A stretch of 27,145 nt of DNA from a virus, in the IMG/VR virus record IMGVR_UViG_3300046811_000023, positions 1 to 27,145 of that record; one strand, 5' to 3'. The translations under genes and the position numbers were made by a program. Of this stretch, positions 7,957 through 16,028 are shown in pieces. The notes under the pieces were generated by a model. The model saw nothing but the letters and a program-made list of their open reading frames with translations, did no database searches and was not told where the DNA came from. Every line of letters begins with the position of its first letter. Position 1 is the stretch's first letter.

Positions 7957-8198
7957 TGTCTGACTGTTATGTAGTTATGTATTCTCTACATCAAAGTAAT
8001 TACAGTTATGACTCGGTGGCTGCTGTATGTTCTTCGTTGGATAGGGCACAGACTTGGCTGGTAATGGAGCGTTTGGGAAAGCCTTGGACTGAACTTAGTC
8101 ATATTGAGGGAGAAGGTCTTAGTATGCGTATCATAACGAACTTTAATGAGGCAGACTGGAGTGCTTACTATATTCGCAAGTATCATATGGAGGATTAG
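7956..8198 (+). CDS. Hypothetical protein, 80 aa
   Basis: Not recognised. It is joined to the previous gene by TAATG, and its own stop overlaps the polymerase GTG start (TAGTG). The protein begins CYVVMYSLHQSNYS and contains a helix SSLDRAQTWLVMER, then a polar C-terminus with Tyr/Trp. Tight coupling to the polymerase gene suggests co-translation. Confidence 0.7.
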   Translation: MSDCYVVMYSLHQSNYSYDSVAAVCSSLDRAQTWLVMERLGKPWTELSHIEGEGLSMRIITNFNEADWSAYYIRKYHMED

Positions 8199-10237
8199 TG
8201 GAAGGCGTAATCTTTACTGAAGAGCAGCTGCATAAGGAGGTTGAATATTTTCTAAAGCAGCCCGCATTTGCGTGGGACACGGAGACTATGGATGGATCTA
8301 TTCCAGGAACTCGTGGTATTCCTACGCAGAATCGTATCGTATGGATCTCCCTGGCAACTTACGGACGAACCATTGTTATCCCCATGGGTCATCCCAACGG
8401 TGATGTACTTCTTCAGCGGGCACATAAGAAGAAGGATAGGGAAACAGGTAAATTTGTAAACTATCCTGCCATATACAATGATCCGCCTAAGCAGCTGAAG
8501 CCAAGTGTTGTTTTCAAAATTCTTGAGCCTCTGTTCTTCTCCCCCACCATTATAAAGATTGCGCACAATAAACCATTCGATGCAATCTCTATCTTCAAGT
8601 ACTACCAACGTCTCATATCTCCTCCGTACGCTTGTTCTCTGACAATGCAGTGGCTTCTAGATGAGAATATTGGGGAAGCTGTTGGCGGTCCCAAGCGTCC
8701 GAGAGGTAAGGGTCTCAAGGATCTGGTTGACTGGTACTACGGAATCCGATACGATAAGGAGGAAGTTGGTAAGCGCATTGAGGCACACCCCTTCAGTAAG
8801 GTAGCCCGCTATGCTCTACTTGACGTTGTCTATCTGTGGGGACTCTATCAGAAGTTCATAGAACGTATCGGCGCAGAGGCTCTAGAGCCCATCTGGGAGC
8901 TTGAGAGTGCCGTCACGGTAGTATGTACAGCCATGGGCGTGGCGGGCGCTCCTGTGGACGTACAGGCTATTCGTGACCTGGATGAAGTACTGACTGCACG
9001 CATGGAGATTATTGAAGCGAGAATTTATAAAGCAGCGGGAAAGACTTTCAATCTCAATTCCCCTAAGCAGAAGCAGGAAGTTCTCTTTGGGCTGAAGAAA
9101 GATGGTGGGCAGGGTCTAAAGCCTAGAAACCTAACCAAGGGTGCAAAGGAAAAGAAAAAACTAGATCGTAGTTTCAAGCCGGATATTTACAGCTATTCTA
9201 CAGATAAGGAATCTCTGGAGTTCTTCATAGGTAATCCAGTAGTCGATGCACTATTGGAATACTCGGAGATTGATAAGCTTCGGGGAACCTATATCCGTGG
9301 TTACCTGGGAAATCCGGATGATCCTACCAAACCCTGCTTGATCTTCAATGGTCGAATCTATACGGATCTGGTACAGTACGGAACTGTTACAGGACGATTC
9401 TCTTCTCGATCACCCAATCTTCAGAACATTCCGGCTCCATCTCCTGATCCCGAAGCGCTAGGTACTCTTGTACGAGGTCTGTTCCGTGCTCCTCCAGGTT
9501 ATAAACTCTTGGTGGCTGACTATGGTCAGATGGAACTCCGAATTCTGGCTAGCTATATCGGATTCGGCGGCCTTTATGACGGTTTCATGGCCGGAATTGA
9601 TGCCCACACTCAGACTGCTGCTCTGGTATTCGGTGTAGATATTGACAAGGTTGAGAAATGGATGCGTTCCGCAGCCAAGACTCTTAACTTTGCTATCGTA
9701 TATGGTGCTGGTCCGGATAAGGTTGCCAATATGCTGGGCATGTCTATTGATGAAGCCAAGGAACTACTGGCCAACCATCGTAGGGCATTCCCTGAGATCT
9801 ACGCTTTCAAGAAGACAGTAATTAAGAAGGCTACTGAGCGTGATATTCCGCATATTCGTACCATCCTTGGTCGTATCCGTCGTGTCTGGGATCTTCGCGG
9901 ACATTCGGGGGACGAACTATGGAAGCAGTGGAAGGCAGAGCGTCAGCTTTTCAACAGCTTGATTCAGGGAAGTCTTGGGGATATTATCAAGCTTGCAATG
10001 GTACGGATGCATAGGCTACTATCAGAAGACGCAGTAAAGAATCCAGGTCGAGAGATCACCATGATTCTTTCCGTTCATGATGAGCTGGTTCTCCTGTGTC
10101 CCGAGGATCGCACTGAAGAAGGTAGCAGAATCCTTTTGGAAGCTATGATTGGAGAAGAAGTGCAGAATCTTATCAAGGTTCCTCTTGACGTAGGAAAGGT
10201 GGCGGTGGTTGACAAGTGGTCAGAGGCCAAGTCTTAG
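8198..10237 (+). CDS. Family A DNA polymerase (Pol I-type, with 3'-5' exonuclease)
   Basis: This 679-aa protein is the likely phage replicase. The proofreading exonuclease shows Exo I AWDTET (D27, E29), Exo II IAHNKPFDA and Exo III YALLDVVYL. The polymerase domain has motif A VADYGQMELR (D441; Gly replaces the usual Ser), motif B with R490, K494 and Y502 in RSAAKTLNFAIVYG, and motif C SVHDELV (D628, E629). No 5'-3' exonuclease domain is present, as in T7-type polymerases. The start is a GTG inside the stop of the preceding gene. A 16-base gap follows before the next GTG. Confidence 0.96.
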   Translation: MEGVIFTEEQLHKEVEYFLKQPAFAWDTETMDGSIPGTRGIPTQNRIVWISLATYGRTIVIPMGHPNGDVLLQRAHKKKDRETGKFVNYPAIYNDPPKQLKPSVVFKILEPLFFSPTIIKIAHNKPFDAISIFKYYQRLISPPYACSLTMQWLLDENIGEAVGGPKRPRGKGLKDLVDWYYGIRYDKEEVGKRIEAHPFSKVARYALLDVVYLWGLYQKFIERIGAEALEPIWELESAVTVVCTAMGVAGAPVDVQAIRDLDEVLTARMEIIEARIYKAAGKTFNLNSPKQKQEVLFGLKKDGGQGLKPRNLTKGAKEKKKLDRSFKPDIYSYSTDKESLEFFIGNPVVDALLEYSEIDKLRGTYIRGYLGNPDDPTKPCLIFNGRIYTDLVQYGTVTGRFSSRSPNLQNIPAPSPDPEALGTLVRGLFRAPPGYKLLVADYGQMELRILASYIGFGGLYDGFMAGIDAHTQTAALVFGVDIDKVEKWMRSAAKTLNFAIVYGAGPDKVANMLGMSIDEAKELLANHRRAFPEIYAFKKTVIKKATERDIPHIRTILGRIRRVWDLRGHSGDELWKQWKAERQLFNSLIQGSLGDIIKLAMVRMHRLLSEDAVKNPGREITMILSVHDELVLLCPEDRTEEGSRILLEAMIGEEVQNLIKVPLDVGKVAVVDKWSEAKS

Positions 10238-10253
10238 AGATGAGTAATATCGA

Positions 10254-10673
10254 GTGATTGATCCCTTTGAAGAAGTGGAGCCGCTACCTCCTTTGGATGA
10301 GGTAGCGGTTCTTACTCATAGCCTTGAACGTTCTATCATGTGGGACATTATCGGACCGTACAAGATGCGGGACAATCCCACTGATTTCGGGCAGAATCCA
10401 GCATCTCCGGATGTACTGGCAGCAGAATACGCGGACTTGGTAAAGCGGCAGAATTCTCTGTTCAAACTAGGACCACAGCTGTCTCTCATGTGTTATATCG
10501 CTGCCAATTCCGCATCTGATGCCCTACTGAAGATAGACAGAAAATACGAAGACATGCCCGAAGAGGAGATCGTACAATTCAGGACGCACAATATTAATAT
10601 AGGCGCAGCCATTGTCAGTTCTGTTCTGGGTCAGATGATACAACAGGGACTAATACATACAGGAGATCATTAA
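10254..10673 (+). CDS. Hypothetical protein downstream of polymerase, 139 aa
   Basis: Not recognised. The first 20 residues are acidic and Pro-rich (FEEVEPLPPLDEVAV). The rest is probably helical (LAAEYADLVKRQNSLFKLG, then NIGAAIVSSVLGQMIQQG). An in-frame TAA at 10245 makes GTG 10254 the first available start; the ribosome site is weak. The stop overlaps the next gene (TAATG). Confidence 0.68.
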   Translation: MIDPFEEVEPLPPLDEVAVLTHSLERSIMWDIIGPYKMRDNPTDFGQNPASPDVLAAEYADLVKRQNSLFKLGPQLSLMCYIAANSASDALLKIDRKYEDMPEEEIVQFRTHNINIGAAIVSSVLGQMIQQGLIHTGDH

Positions 10674-11065
10674 TGTCATATTGGGCCAACAAGTTAAACA
10701 ATCAACCTGTGTCACAACCAAGTGTTATGTCACGAGATTTATATCCTACAACTCCCGTATATACCACTCCACAGGTTCAAGCACCAGCAGTATCCGAGGA
10801 ATACGTTCCCTCGGTTCGTCTAATAGAGGGTAGTGTTTGCCCTGGTTGTGGCAGCGATAGTTACAGAGGTGCTATAGGCTCCCGCGCAGTATCCTGCCCC
10901 ACATGTGGATATCATCCACGCTTTGAACAGTCAGGTTATGGTACCCCTAGTCTTCCTGGGAGCAAGGGTGATGCTACTCCTGCCAGACAGATAGATGCAG
11001 CGGGTACTTCTATCAAAGCTTCTATCGCTATTCTTAATGCTGGTGGCGGAGATCATATTAGATAA
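10673..11065 (+). CDS. Zinc-ribbon protein with disordered flanks, 130 aa
   Basis: C56-P-G-C59 and C75-P-T-C78 (the latter in CPTCGYHPRF) form a classical zinc ribbon in the middle. The N-terminal 50 residues are Pro/Thr/Val/Gln-rich and likely disordered; the C-terminal 40 are Gly/Ala/Ser-rich. Zinc ribbons of this type bind nucleic acid or protein partners. The gene lies between the polymerase and the RNR. Confidence 0.72.
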   Translation: MSYWANKLNNQPVSQPSVMSRDLYPTTPVYTTPQVQAPAVSEEYVPSVRLIEGSVCPGCGSDSYRGAIGSRAVSCPTCGYHPRFEQSGYGTPSLPGSKGDATPARQIDAAGTSIKASIAILNAGGGDHIR

Positions 11066-11119
11066 CTTAATATTTTTATTAGTCTAACCTATTTCATACT
11101 ATCCATACGGAGTTATGTC

Positions 11120-12745
11120 TTGACTACAGCCATGCCTAAAATAGCACCCAAAGTAGAAATGTCGGTCTTTTCGGAGACTATTTATAAGAATAAGTATGCT
11201 CATCCCGGAGAGAATTGGGAGGATACGGCGAGACGTGTAGTTGAGACAGTAGTTTCTCCCTACTTCCCCGAGGATGTAGAAGAGTTAACCCAATTCGTCG
11301 TAGATAGAAAGTTCATGCCTGGAGGCCGCTATTTATACGCTACTGGTAAGCCTTTCCATCAGACGCAGAATTGTCTTCTCTTAGACGTAGAGGACAGCCG
11401 CGAAGGTTGGGCAGATCTGATGTACCGAATTACTTCAGGTCTAATGACTGGAGCGGGTATCGGAGTAGTCTACTCCAAGCTGAGAGGTAGTGGAGAACCC
11501 GTTAAGGGAATGGGTGGTAAATCTACTGGTCCCCTTGCTCTTATGAATATGGTCAATGAGGCTGGCCGTCATATTATGCAGGGTGGTTCCAGACGTTCCG
11601 CTATTTGGGCGGGACTTCATTGGAATCATCCTGATATTTTTGATTTTATTGCTGCCAAGAATTGGTCCGAAGATATTGTTGCCCTGAAGGCAAAGGATTT
11701 TAATGCCGTAGCCCCCTTGGATATGACCAATATCTCTGTCATTCTTGACGACGATTTCTTTGCTTTTTATGAGGCTGGAGATTCTTGGGCACATAAGGTC
11801 TACTGGTCAGTAGTAGAGCAGATGTTGCAGACTGGGGAACCCGGATTCTCTGTGGATATCAAGGAGAATGCTGGTGAGAATCTTCGCAATGCGTGTACTG
11901 AGATTACTTCTAGAGATGACAATGACATTTGCAATCTCGGTAGTATTAATTTGGCAAGAGTGGAGAACCTTGAAGAGATGATTCGGGTAACCGAATTAGC
12001 CACTCGCTTCCTACTTTGCGGAACTCTGTACTCAAAGGTTCCATATCAGGGTGTAGCAGATACCCGAGAGAAGAATAGACGTTTAGGTCTAGGATTAATG
12101 GGTATCTACGAATGGCTCGCCGTACGTGGGAAGCCCTATGCGCCCGACAGAGAGCTTGAGACATGGCTTGAGGTCTACGCCACCAGCACGGAGATTGCGG
12201 CTGCTGGTGCGGCCGTTCTGGGCGTTTCTGAACCCATTAAGACCAGAGCCATAGCCCCCACCGGAACCATTGGGATCATCGCAGAGACCACGACTGGACT
12301 TGAGCCTCCCTATGGACTAGCATACAAGCGTCGCTACTTGAAGGGGACGGAGTGGTTCTTCCAGTATGTTGTTGAACCTATGGCGAAGAAGTTTGCTGAG
12401 CAAGGTGTGGATGTTGACACCCTTGAGACAGCATTCTCTCTTGCACAAGATCCTGCGCGACGACTAGAATTCCAGTCATGGTTGCAGAAGTTCGTAGATC
12501 ATGGCATCTCTTCCACGGTTAACCTCCCTTCAAAGGAGGAACAGAGCTTTACAACCGAGGAGTTCGGTACTATGCTTCTTGAGTATCTGCCGCAGCTTCG
12601 CGGAGTTACTGTATACCCCGATGGATCTAGAGGTGGGCAGCCCTTAACTGTTGTGCCCTACTCTGAAGCAGTTGACTGGGAGGGTTACGAGTATATGGAG
12701 TACAGCAATGAGGTAGTTTGCCCCGGAGGTTCCTGTGGTGTATAA
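11120..12745 (+). CDS. Ribonucleoside-triphosphate/diphosphate reductase, class II (B12-dependent) type
   Basis: This 541-aa enzyme reduces ribonucleotides to deoxyribonucleotides. Visible active-site elements are redox Cys85 (QNCLLLD), the N257-x-C259-x-E261 catalytic triad (NACTE), redox Cys271 (CNLGSINL), the phosphate-binding APTGTIG loop and a C-terminal relay pair in CPGGSCGV (C534, C539). No beta subunit (NrdB) or activase gene lies in the window, which favours the class II NrdJ type. The start is TTG 11120 with CGGAG 7 bases upstream; an ATG five bases before it runs into a stop after two codons. It supplies dNTPs together with ThyX. Confidence 0.88.
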   Translation: MTTAMPKIAPKVEMSVFSETIYKNKYAHPGENWEDTARRVVETVVSPYFPEDVEELTQFVVDRKFMPGGRYLYATGKPFHQTQNCLLLDVEDSREGWADLMYRITSGLMTGAGIGVVYSKLRGSGEPVKGMGGKSTGPLALMNMVNEAGRHIMQGGSRRSAIWAGLHWNHPDIFDFIAAKNWSEDIVALKAKDFNAVAPLDMTNISVILDDDFFAFYEAGDSWAHKVYWSVVEQMLQTGEPGFSVDIKENAGENLRNACTEITSRDDNDICNLGSINLARVENLEEMIRVTELATRFLLCGTLYSKVPYQGVADTREKNRRLGLGLMGIYEWLAVRGKPYAPDRELETWLEVYATSTEIAAAGAAVLGVSEPIKTRAIAPTGTIGIIAETTTGLEPPYGLAYKRRYLKGTEWFFQYVVEPMAKKFAEQGVDVDTLETAFSLAQDPARRLEFQSWLQKFVDHGISSTVNLPSKEEQSFTTEEFGTMLLEYLPQLRGVTVYPDGSRGGQPLTVVPYSEAVDWEGYEYMEYSNEVVCPGGSCGV

Positions 12746-12757
12746 CTAAGGAGTTAT

Positions 12758-12922
12758 ATGAAGACTCGTCCGTTCAGTTCTACAAAGCTTTCTAGGGTTA
12801 GGGTTAAGTTTCGTGGTGCCTCACATGGCTTTTCAACTACGTATTGTGTGGATTGTGGAACTGAGTTCACATATGGTAATCGATGTGTTCGATGTGCATG
12901 GGCAGAGCGTAGCAATAAGTAG
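12758..12922 (+). CDS. Basic zinc-finger peptide, 54 aa
   Basis: AAGGAG precedes the ATG at 12758. The product is basic in its N-terminal half (KTRPFSSTKLSRVRVKFRG) and has C30-V-D-C33 with C43-V-R-C46, a four-cysteine ribbon. It is too short for standard gene calling but has a clear ribosome site, matches the codon use around it and ends before a hairpin. DNA or RNA binding is plausible. Function is unknown. Confidence 0.68.
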   Translation: MKTRPFSSTKLSRVRVKFRGASHGFSTTYCVDCGTEFTYGNRCVRCAWAERSNK

Positions 12923-12939
12923 GATGGATAAATGACAGA

Positions 12940-12971
12940 GGTCCCGTATCGAATAAAACCTATACGGGACC
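12940..12971 (+). terminator. Hairpin, probable terminator between RNR and RecA units
   Basis: GGTCCCGTAT (12940-12949) pairs with ATACGGGACC (12962-12971), a perfect 10-bp stem with a 12-base loop. The 3' side (ATTACTTTG) is only modestly T-rich. It lies 22 bases upstream of the RecA-like ATG, so it could also fold over and tune translation there. Confidence 0.6.
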
Positions 12972-12992
12972 ATTACTTTGATCTGGAGAAAT

Positions 12993-14042
12993 ATGACAGA
13001 GCAGTTGGACAAGTTGAACACATTCATGGCTACCATGAACAAGAAGCTTTTGAAGGAGGGTCATCCACCGTTACTTGCAGCATCTGATATCGTAATCACT
13101 CCCAAGCAGACTTCCGGGCTTTCTGCCTTAGATGTAGCCTTGAATGGAGGCTGGCCCACTAATAATTGGGTTGAGTTTGTTGGTGAGTCCAGTGCCAGTA
13201 AGACCACTCTTGCTTATCGTACTATCGCTGCTAATCAAGCCATTAATCCGGAGTATTCGGTATTCTGGGTAGCTAGTGAACCATATAATCCCGAATGGGC
13301 CGAGAATAACGGTGTAGATAACGCTAGAGTTTCTGTATTCAAGCATAATAATATGGAACTCTGTTTTCAGCAGGTTCTTGACGCTGCTGAGGCTGATCTC
13401 TACGATTGTATAGTCATCGATTCTTACCCTGCTCTCATTGCTAGTGATGAGGAGGAGAAGGATATGGATAAGTTCACTATTGGTAGCGGGGCGAAGAGAG
13501 TTGGTCAGTTCTTCCGAAAGATCCCCAGCACCTACAGTGCTGAGCGTCCTTATTTGGGTATATTTATCAATCAGTATCGTGATAAGGTAGGAGCCTTTTC
13601 TCCGTACGGAACTCCGAAGACTGAGCCTGGGGGTAAGGCGAAGAATTATCAGTTCTACGTTCGCGTAGAAATTGCTAGGGATGAATATATTGAGGAATCC
13701 AAGGAGAACCTTGGCAAGGTAAGGGTTGGTCAGACTGTGGCCTACAAGGTTATCAAGAATAAGCAGGGTGTTCCTCACCGTACCGCAAAGGCCGATCTCT
13801 ATTTCGATTCTTCCGAAAAGGGATTTAAGGGAGGTCAGTTTGACATCATTAAGGATCTCTGCGCAACGGCTCTCCTATATGGTGTGTTCGAGCGATCAGG
13901 AAATTGGCTGTCCTTTATCAGTCCTACAACTGGCGAAATCGTAAAGGGTAATGGTATTAAGGGAATCTCCGAAGTCATTCGCGGTACTATAGAGTTGGAA
14001 GAGGAGATCCGTAAGGAGATCCTATTTAACGCAACTCAATGA
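12993..14042 (+). CDS. RecA/UvsX-like recombinase
   Basis: This 349-aa protein should coat ssDNA and drive strand exchange. Walker A is G64-ESSAS-K70-T71: the second glycine of the usual GPESSGKT is replaced by Ser, a departure also known in T4 UvsX. Walker B is CIVIDSYPAL (D143). The L2 region keeps N193-Q194-x-R196 and the GTPKTEPGGKA segment that RecA proteins use for DNA contact. GGAG 5 bases before ATG 12993 makes this the start rather than an upstream TTG. Partners in the window are the Cas4-like nuclease, SSB and RuvC-like resolvase. Confidence 0.92.
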   Translation: MTEQLDKLNTFMATMNKKLLKEGHPPLLAASDIVITPKQTSGLSALDVALNGGWPTNNWVEFVGESSASKTTLAYRTIAANQAINPEYSVFWVASEPYNPEWAENNGVDNARVSVFKHNNMELCFQQVLDAAEADLYDCIVIDSYPALIASDEEEKDMDKFTIGSGAKRVGQFFRKIPSTYSAERPYLGIFINQYRDKVGAFSPYGTPKTEPGGKAKNYQFYVRVEIARDEYIEESKENLGKVRVGQTVAYKVIKNKQGVPHRTAKADLYFDSSEKGFKGGQFDIIKDLCATALLYGVFERSGNWLSFISPTTGEIVKGNGIKGISEVIRGTIELEEEIRKEILFNATQ

Positions 14043-14048
14043 GGTATC

Positions 14049-14441
14049 ATGAGCTTTACTTTTACCGGTGAGAAGACTATAGTCGTTACCGGAACATACA
14101 AGAACTTCATCAGTGGTGCTGGAGAGAATGGATTCGTTGAGTTCATCCCCAATATCAAGTCTTTCCAGGACTCCACTGATAAGTTCGTACTTACTGTCCC
14201 GCCTTTCATTGCGGCTCTGCCTGGTACTATCGGCGGTAACAACAATCAAAGCGGGACAGGTTCTTTCTCAATCATTGTTCCTTGCACTGATAATACTGAG
14301 CTGGTTCCGCAGGGATTTACATACACTATTATCGAGAAAGTTTCCAATATGGGAAATCGTACAACCCGTGGAGTCCAGATTCCATCCACACTAGGTTCTA
14401 CTGTGGATATCACCACAATTCTTGCACCGTATCTTAGTTAG
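14049..14441 (+). CDS. Ig-like/minor-tail-like beta protein, 130 aa
   Basis: The order of segments is that of the small beta-sandwich modules at the front of actinophage minor tail or receptor-binding proteins: VVTGTYKNFIS, FVEFIPNI, FVLTVPPFIAALPG, GSFSIIVPCTDNTELVPQG, TYTIIEKVSNM, and RGVQIPSTLGS with DITTILAPYLS at the end. That resemblance is by eye. Here it is a stand-alone protein inside the recombination cluster, six bases after the RecA-like gene, with a GAGG ribosome site. It may be a virion protein out of place or a module of different use. Confidence 0.7.
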   Translation: MSFTFTGEKTIVVTGTYKNFISGAGENGFVEFIPNIKSFQDSTDKFVLTVPPFIAALPGTIGGNNNQSGTGSFSIIVPCTDNTELVPQGFTYTIIEKVSNMGNRTTRGVQIPSTLGSTVDITTILAPYLS

Positions 14442-14448
14442 GAGAGTA

Positions 14449-14667
14449 ATGCAGGGCCTCCGGGAACTTATGGGTGAGGCTAATCAACTGGAATACCAGA
14501 TGAGAAATCTCAATCTTACCTTGGTTGATCTCAAGAATCTCCGCCATCTTATTGTAGACTCTGCCCAACGTGACAAGATTAACTTCTTTGAAGCGGCTGT
14601 GTCTTTTAACGTCATCAATAATCTGGCTAATCACATCACTAACTCGACTATTAATCTGGAGAAGTAA
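14449..14667 (+). CDS. Small coiled-coil protein, 72 aa
   Basis: Not recognised. GGAGAG at 14441-14446 selects the ATG 14449 rather than an upstream TTG. The whole protein is helical with heptad-like spacing (LMGEANQLEYQMRNLNLTLV, then LKNLRHLIVDSAQR). It ends directly before the RNA ligase ATG, so it may be co-translated with it. Confidence 0.7.
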   Translation: MQGLRELMGEANQLEYQMRNLNLTLVDLKNLRHLIVDSAQRDKINFFEAAVSFNVINNLANHITNSTINLEK

Positions 14668-15285
14668 ATGTTTTTTGAGAAGTGGCCCAGCATTCCCCGC
14701 CGCTCCAAGGAGCAAATGACTATTACTGAGAAGATCGACGGTACCAATGCTGCTATTCTATTCTTTCCTTTGGATGCTGTAGAGGGTGGTGCGACCCCTA
14801 TCTGTACGGTAGACACCAACGATGGTCTCTATGGTGTCTGGGCTCAGTCTCGTACCCGCTTTATCTACCCTGACTCTGACAACTTTGGCTTTGCCCGATG
14901 GGTTTCGGATAATGCTCAGGCCCTGTACGATGTGCTTGGTATCGGACGCCACTACGGTGAGTGGTGGGGACAAGGTATTCAGTGTGGCTATGGTCTGAAG
15001 GAGAAGCGTTTTAGCCTCTTCAAGGCGCCCCGCTGGCAGGAAATTATCGGTGCCTTTGAGGACACGACGCCCGTAAAGGGCCTTCGTACGGTACCAATTC
15101 TTTACTCTGGCAAGTTCCTTGACGGGGACATGGATCGGGTTGTAGAGACCCTTTCCAAGGGCTCCTTGGCCGCTCCTGAGTTCACGGGTATGCCTGAGGG
15201 TGTGGTAGTGTACCTGCGTGAGGCCAACACAAGCTACAAGATCCTGCTGGAAAATGATGACATCCACAAGTGGGAGGTAAAGTAA
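14668..15285 (+). CDS. RNA ligase (Rnl2-like nucleotidyltransferase), 205 aa
   Basis: This protein carries the nucleotidyltransferase motifs of ATP-dependent RNA ligases. Motif I is EKIDGTNAA with K22 as the adenylated Lys. SRTRF at 61-65 is motif Ia-like. Motif III is HYGEWWGQG (E98), IIIa KRFSLFKAPRW, IV PEGVVVY (E177) and V YKILL (K191). There is no C-terminal domain, so this is a minimal ligase. It would reseal 3'-OH/5'-phosphate RNA ends, for example tRNAs cut by host defence nucleases. No polynucleotide kinase is visible nearby. The ATG follows the previous stop with no gap. Confidence 0.88.
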   Translation: MFFEKWPSIPRRSKEQMTITEKIDGTNAAILFFPLDAVEGGATPICTVDTNDGLYGVWAQSRTRFIYPDSDNFGFARWVSDNAQALYDVLGIGRHYGEWWGQGIQCGYGLKEKRFSLFKAPRWQEIIGAFEDTTPVKGLRTVPILYSGKFLDGDMDRVVETLSKGSLAAPEFTGMPEGVVVYLREANTSYKILLENDDIHKWEVK

Positions 15286-15428
15286 TGCTTGCTAAGGGTT
15301 TCGCATGCCCAGCTAATGAAGGTGGTCACATCTACGAACCAGATGGTGACGGGCGACAGCGATGTGTACACTGTACACGTGTAGTGTTCTATGATCCCAA
15401 GACGCGGGAGTGGAAGCCCCTTCGGTAG
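15285..15428 (+). CDS. Small zinc-binding peptide, 47 aa
   Basis: It starts in a TAATG overlap with the ligase stop. The product has C8, H15, C27 and C30 (FACPANEGGHIYEPDG, then CVHCTR) and ends in a Trp-Lys-Pro-Leu-Arg tail. The spacing fits a zinc ribbon. The gene is short but its overlap and ligand set are convincing. No function can be given. Confidence 0.65.
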   Translation: MLAKGFACPANEGGHIYEPDGDGRQRCVHCTRVVFYDPKTREWKPLR

Positions 15429-15457
15429 TTGCTTGCTTCGTTACTCTCCTGTAGAGT
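15429..15457 (+). promoter_or_regulatory. Possible sigma70-type promoter
   Basis: TTGCTT (15429-15434) and TAGAGT (15452-15457) are 17 bases apart, in a 60-base gap before the ATG at 15489. The -10 matches TATAAT at 4 of 6 positions; the -35 is weak. TACTCT/AGAGTA across 15442-15458 also forms a small dyad that could be an operator or hairpin. Confidence 0.3.
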
Positions 15458-15488
15458 AGCGTTGCTGGTCACTACAAAAGGAGACAAT

Positions 15489-15671
15489 ATGCTTGAGGCA
15501 CTGTACAACCTCTCCATTCTCGCTGAGACAGGGGTGTTGACCTACCTTACCAGCAAGGTTTACCTTGACTGGGCCTGGCAGAAGACGGTAGAGTTCTTCT
15601 GTAAGCACAACGTCTGGGATATTCCGGAGATCGAGATGATTATGTCTATCTTGATGAAGGAAAAGAATTAA
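15489..15671 (+). CDS. Hypothetical helical protein, 60 aa
   Basis: Not recognised. AAAGGAG stands 6 bases before ATG 15489, and the sequence upstream of it looks non-coding. The protein is probably two helices (LEALYNLSILAETGVLTYL, then DWAWQKTVEFFCKHN), ending in a helix IEMIMSILMKEK. The first 20 residues are hydrophobic enough for a weak membrane association, but no clean transmembrane segment is present. Confidence 0.68.
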   Translation: MLEALYNLSILAETGVLTYLTSKVYLDWAWQKTVEFFCKHNVWDIPEIEMIMSILMKEKN

Positions 15672-15686
15672 ATACTATGGAGAATA

Positions 15687-16028
15687 ATGGCTACCTATAA
15701 GGATAGCCAGAAGCAAGAGGCCCGCCTAGCTAAGCAACTAGGCGGGACTCGTAATTCTGGTTCAGGTAATGGTTGGATTAGAAAGAGTGACGTACGATCT
15801 GAGGATCTATTGGTGGAGGCCAAGATTACTTCCGCCAAATCTTTCTCCGTGAAAGACGATGAGCTTCAGAAAAATATCGGTTACGCTATTGTAGATGGAC
15901 GAATGCCGATCTTTCTGGTAGAGTTCAAGACTACTGGTAATTCCTACGTTATCTTGGCGGAGGATGATTTCTTGGACTTGAGAGAAAGAGCAACGAATGG
16001 TCATGGATCTACGGAAGACGGCACCTAG
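15687..16028 (+). CDS. PD-(D/E)XK endonuclease, Holliday-junction-resolvase-like, 113 aa
   Basis: GTRNSGSGNG then RKSDVRSEDLLVEAKIT matches the phage resolvase/nuclease signature, with candidate catalytic residues D35, E44 and K46 (D...E-x-K). The N-terminal helix QKQEARLAKQLGG is also typical. The family cleaves branched or recombination DNA. GGAG is 6 bases before the ATG. The 3' end overlaps the WhiB-like gene by 32 bases in another frame. A second, RuvC-type resolvase is encoded at 22486-23001, so the two probably differ in substrate. Confidence 0.8.
   Translation: MATYKDSQKQEARLAKQLGGTRNSGSGNGWIRKSDVRSEDLLVEAKITSAKSFSVKDDELQKNIGYAIVDGRMPIFLVEFKTTGNSYVILAEDDFLDLRERATNGHGSTEDGT

Noticed and set aside
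10240-10257. Five-codon leader frame before the gene at 10254
   Set aside because: Too short and without pattern; could be chance.
12932-13087. A 51-codon frame crossing the hairpin and the RecA-like start
   Set aside because: It overlaps the recombinase gene by almost 100 bases, contains the terminator-like stem and has no motif.
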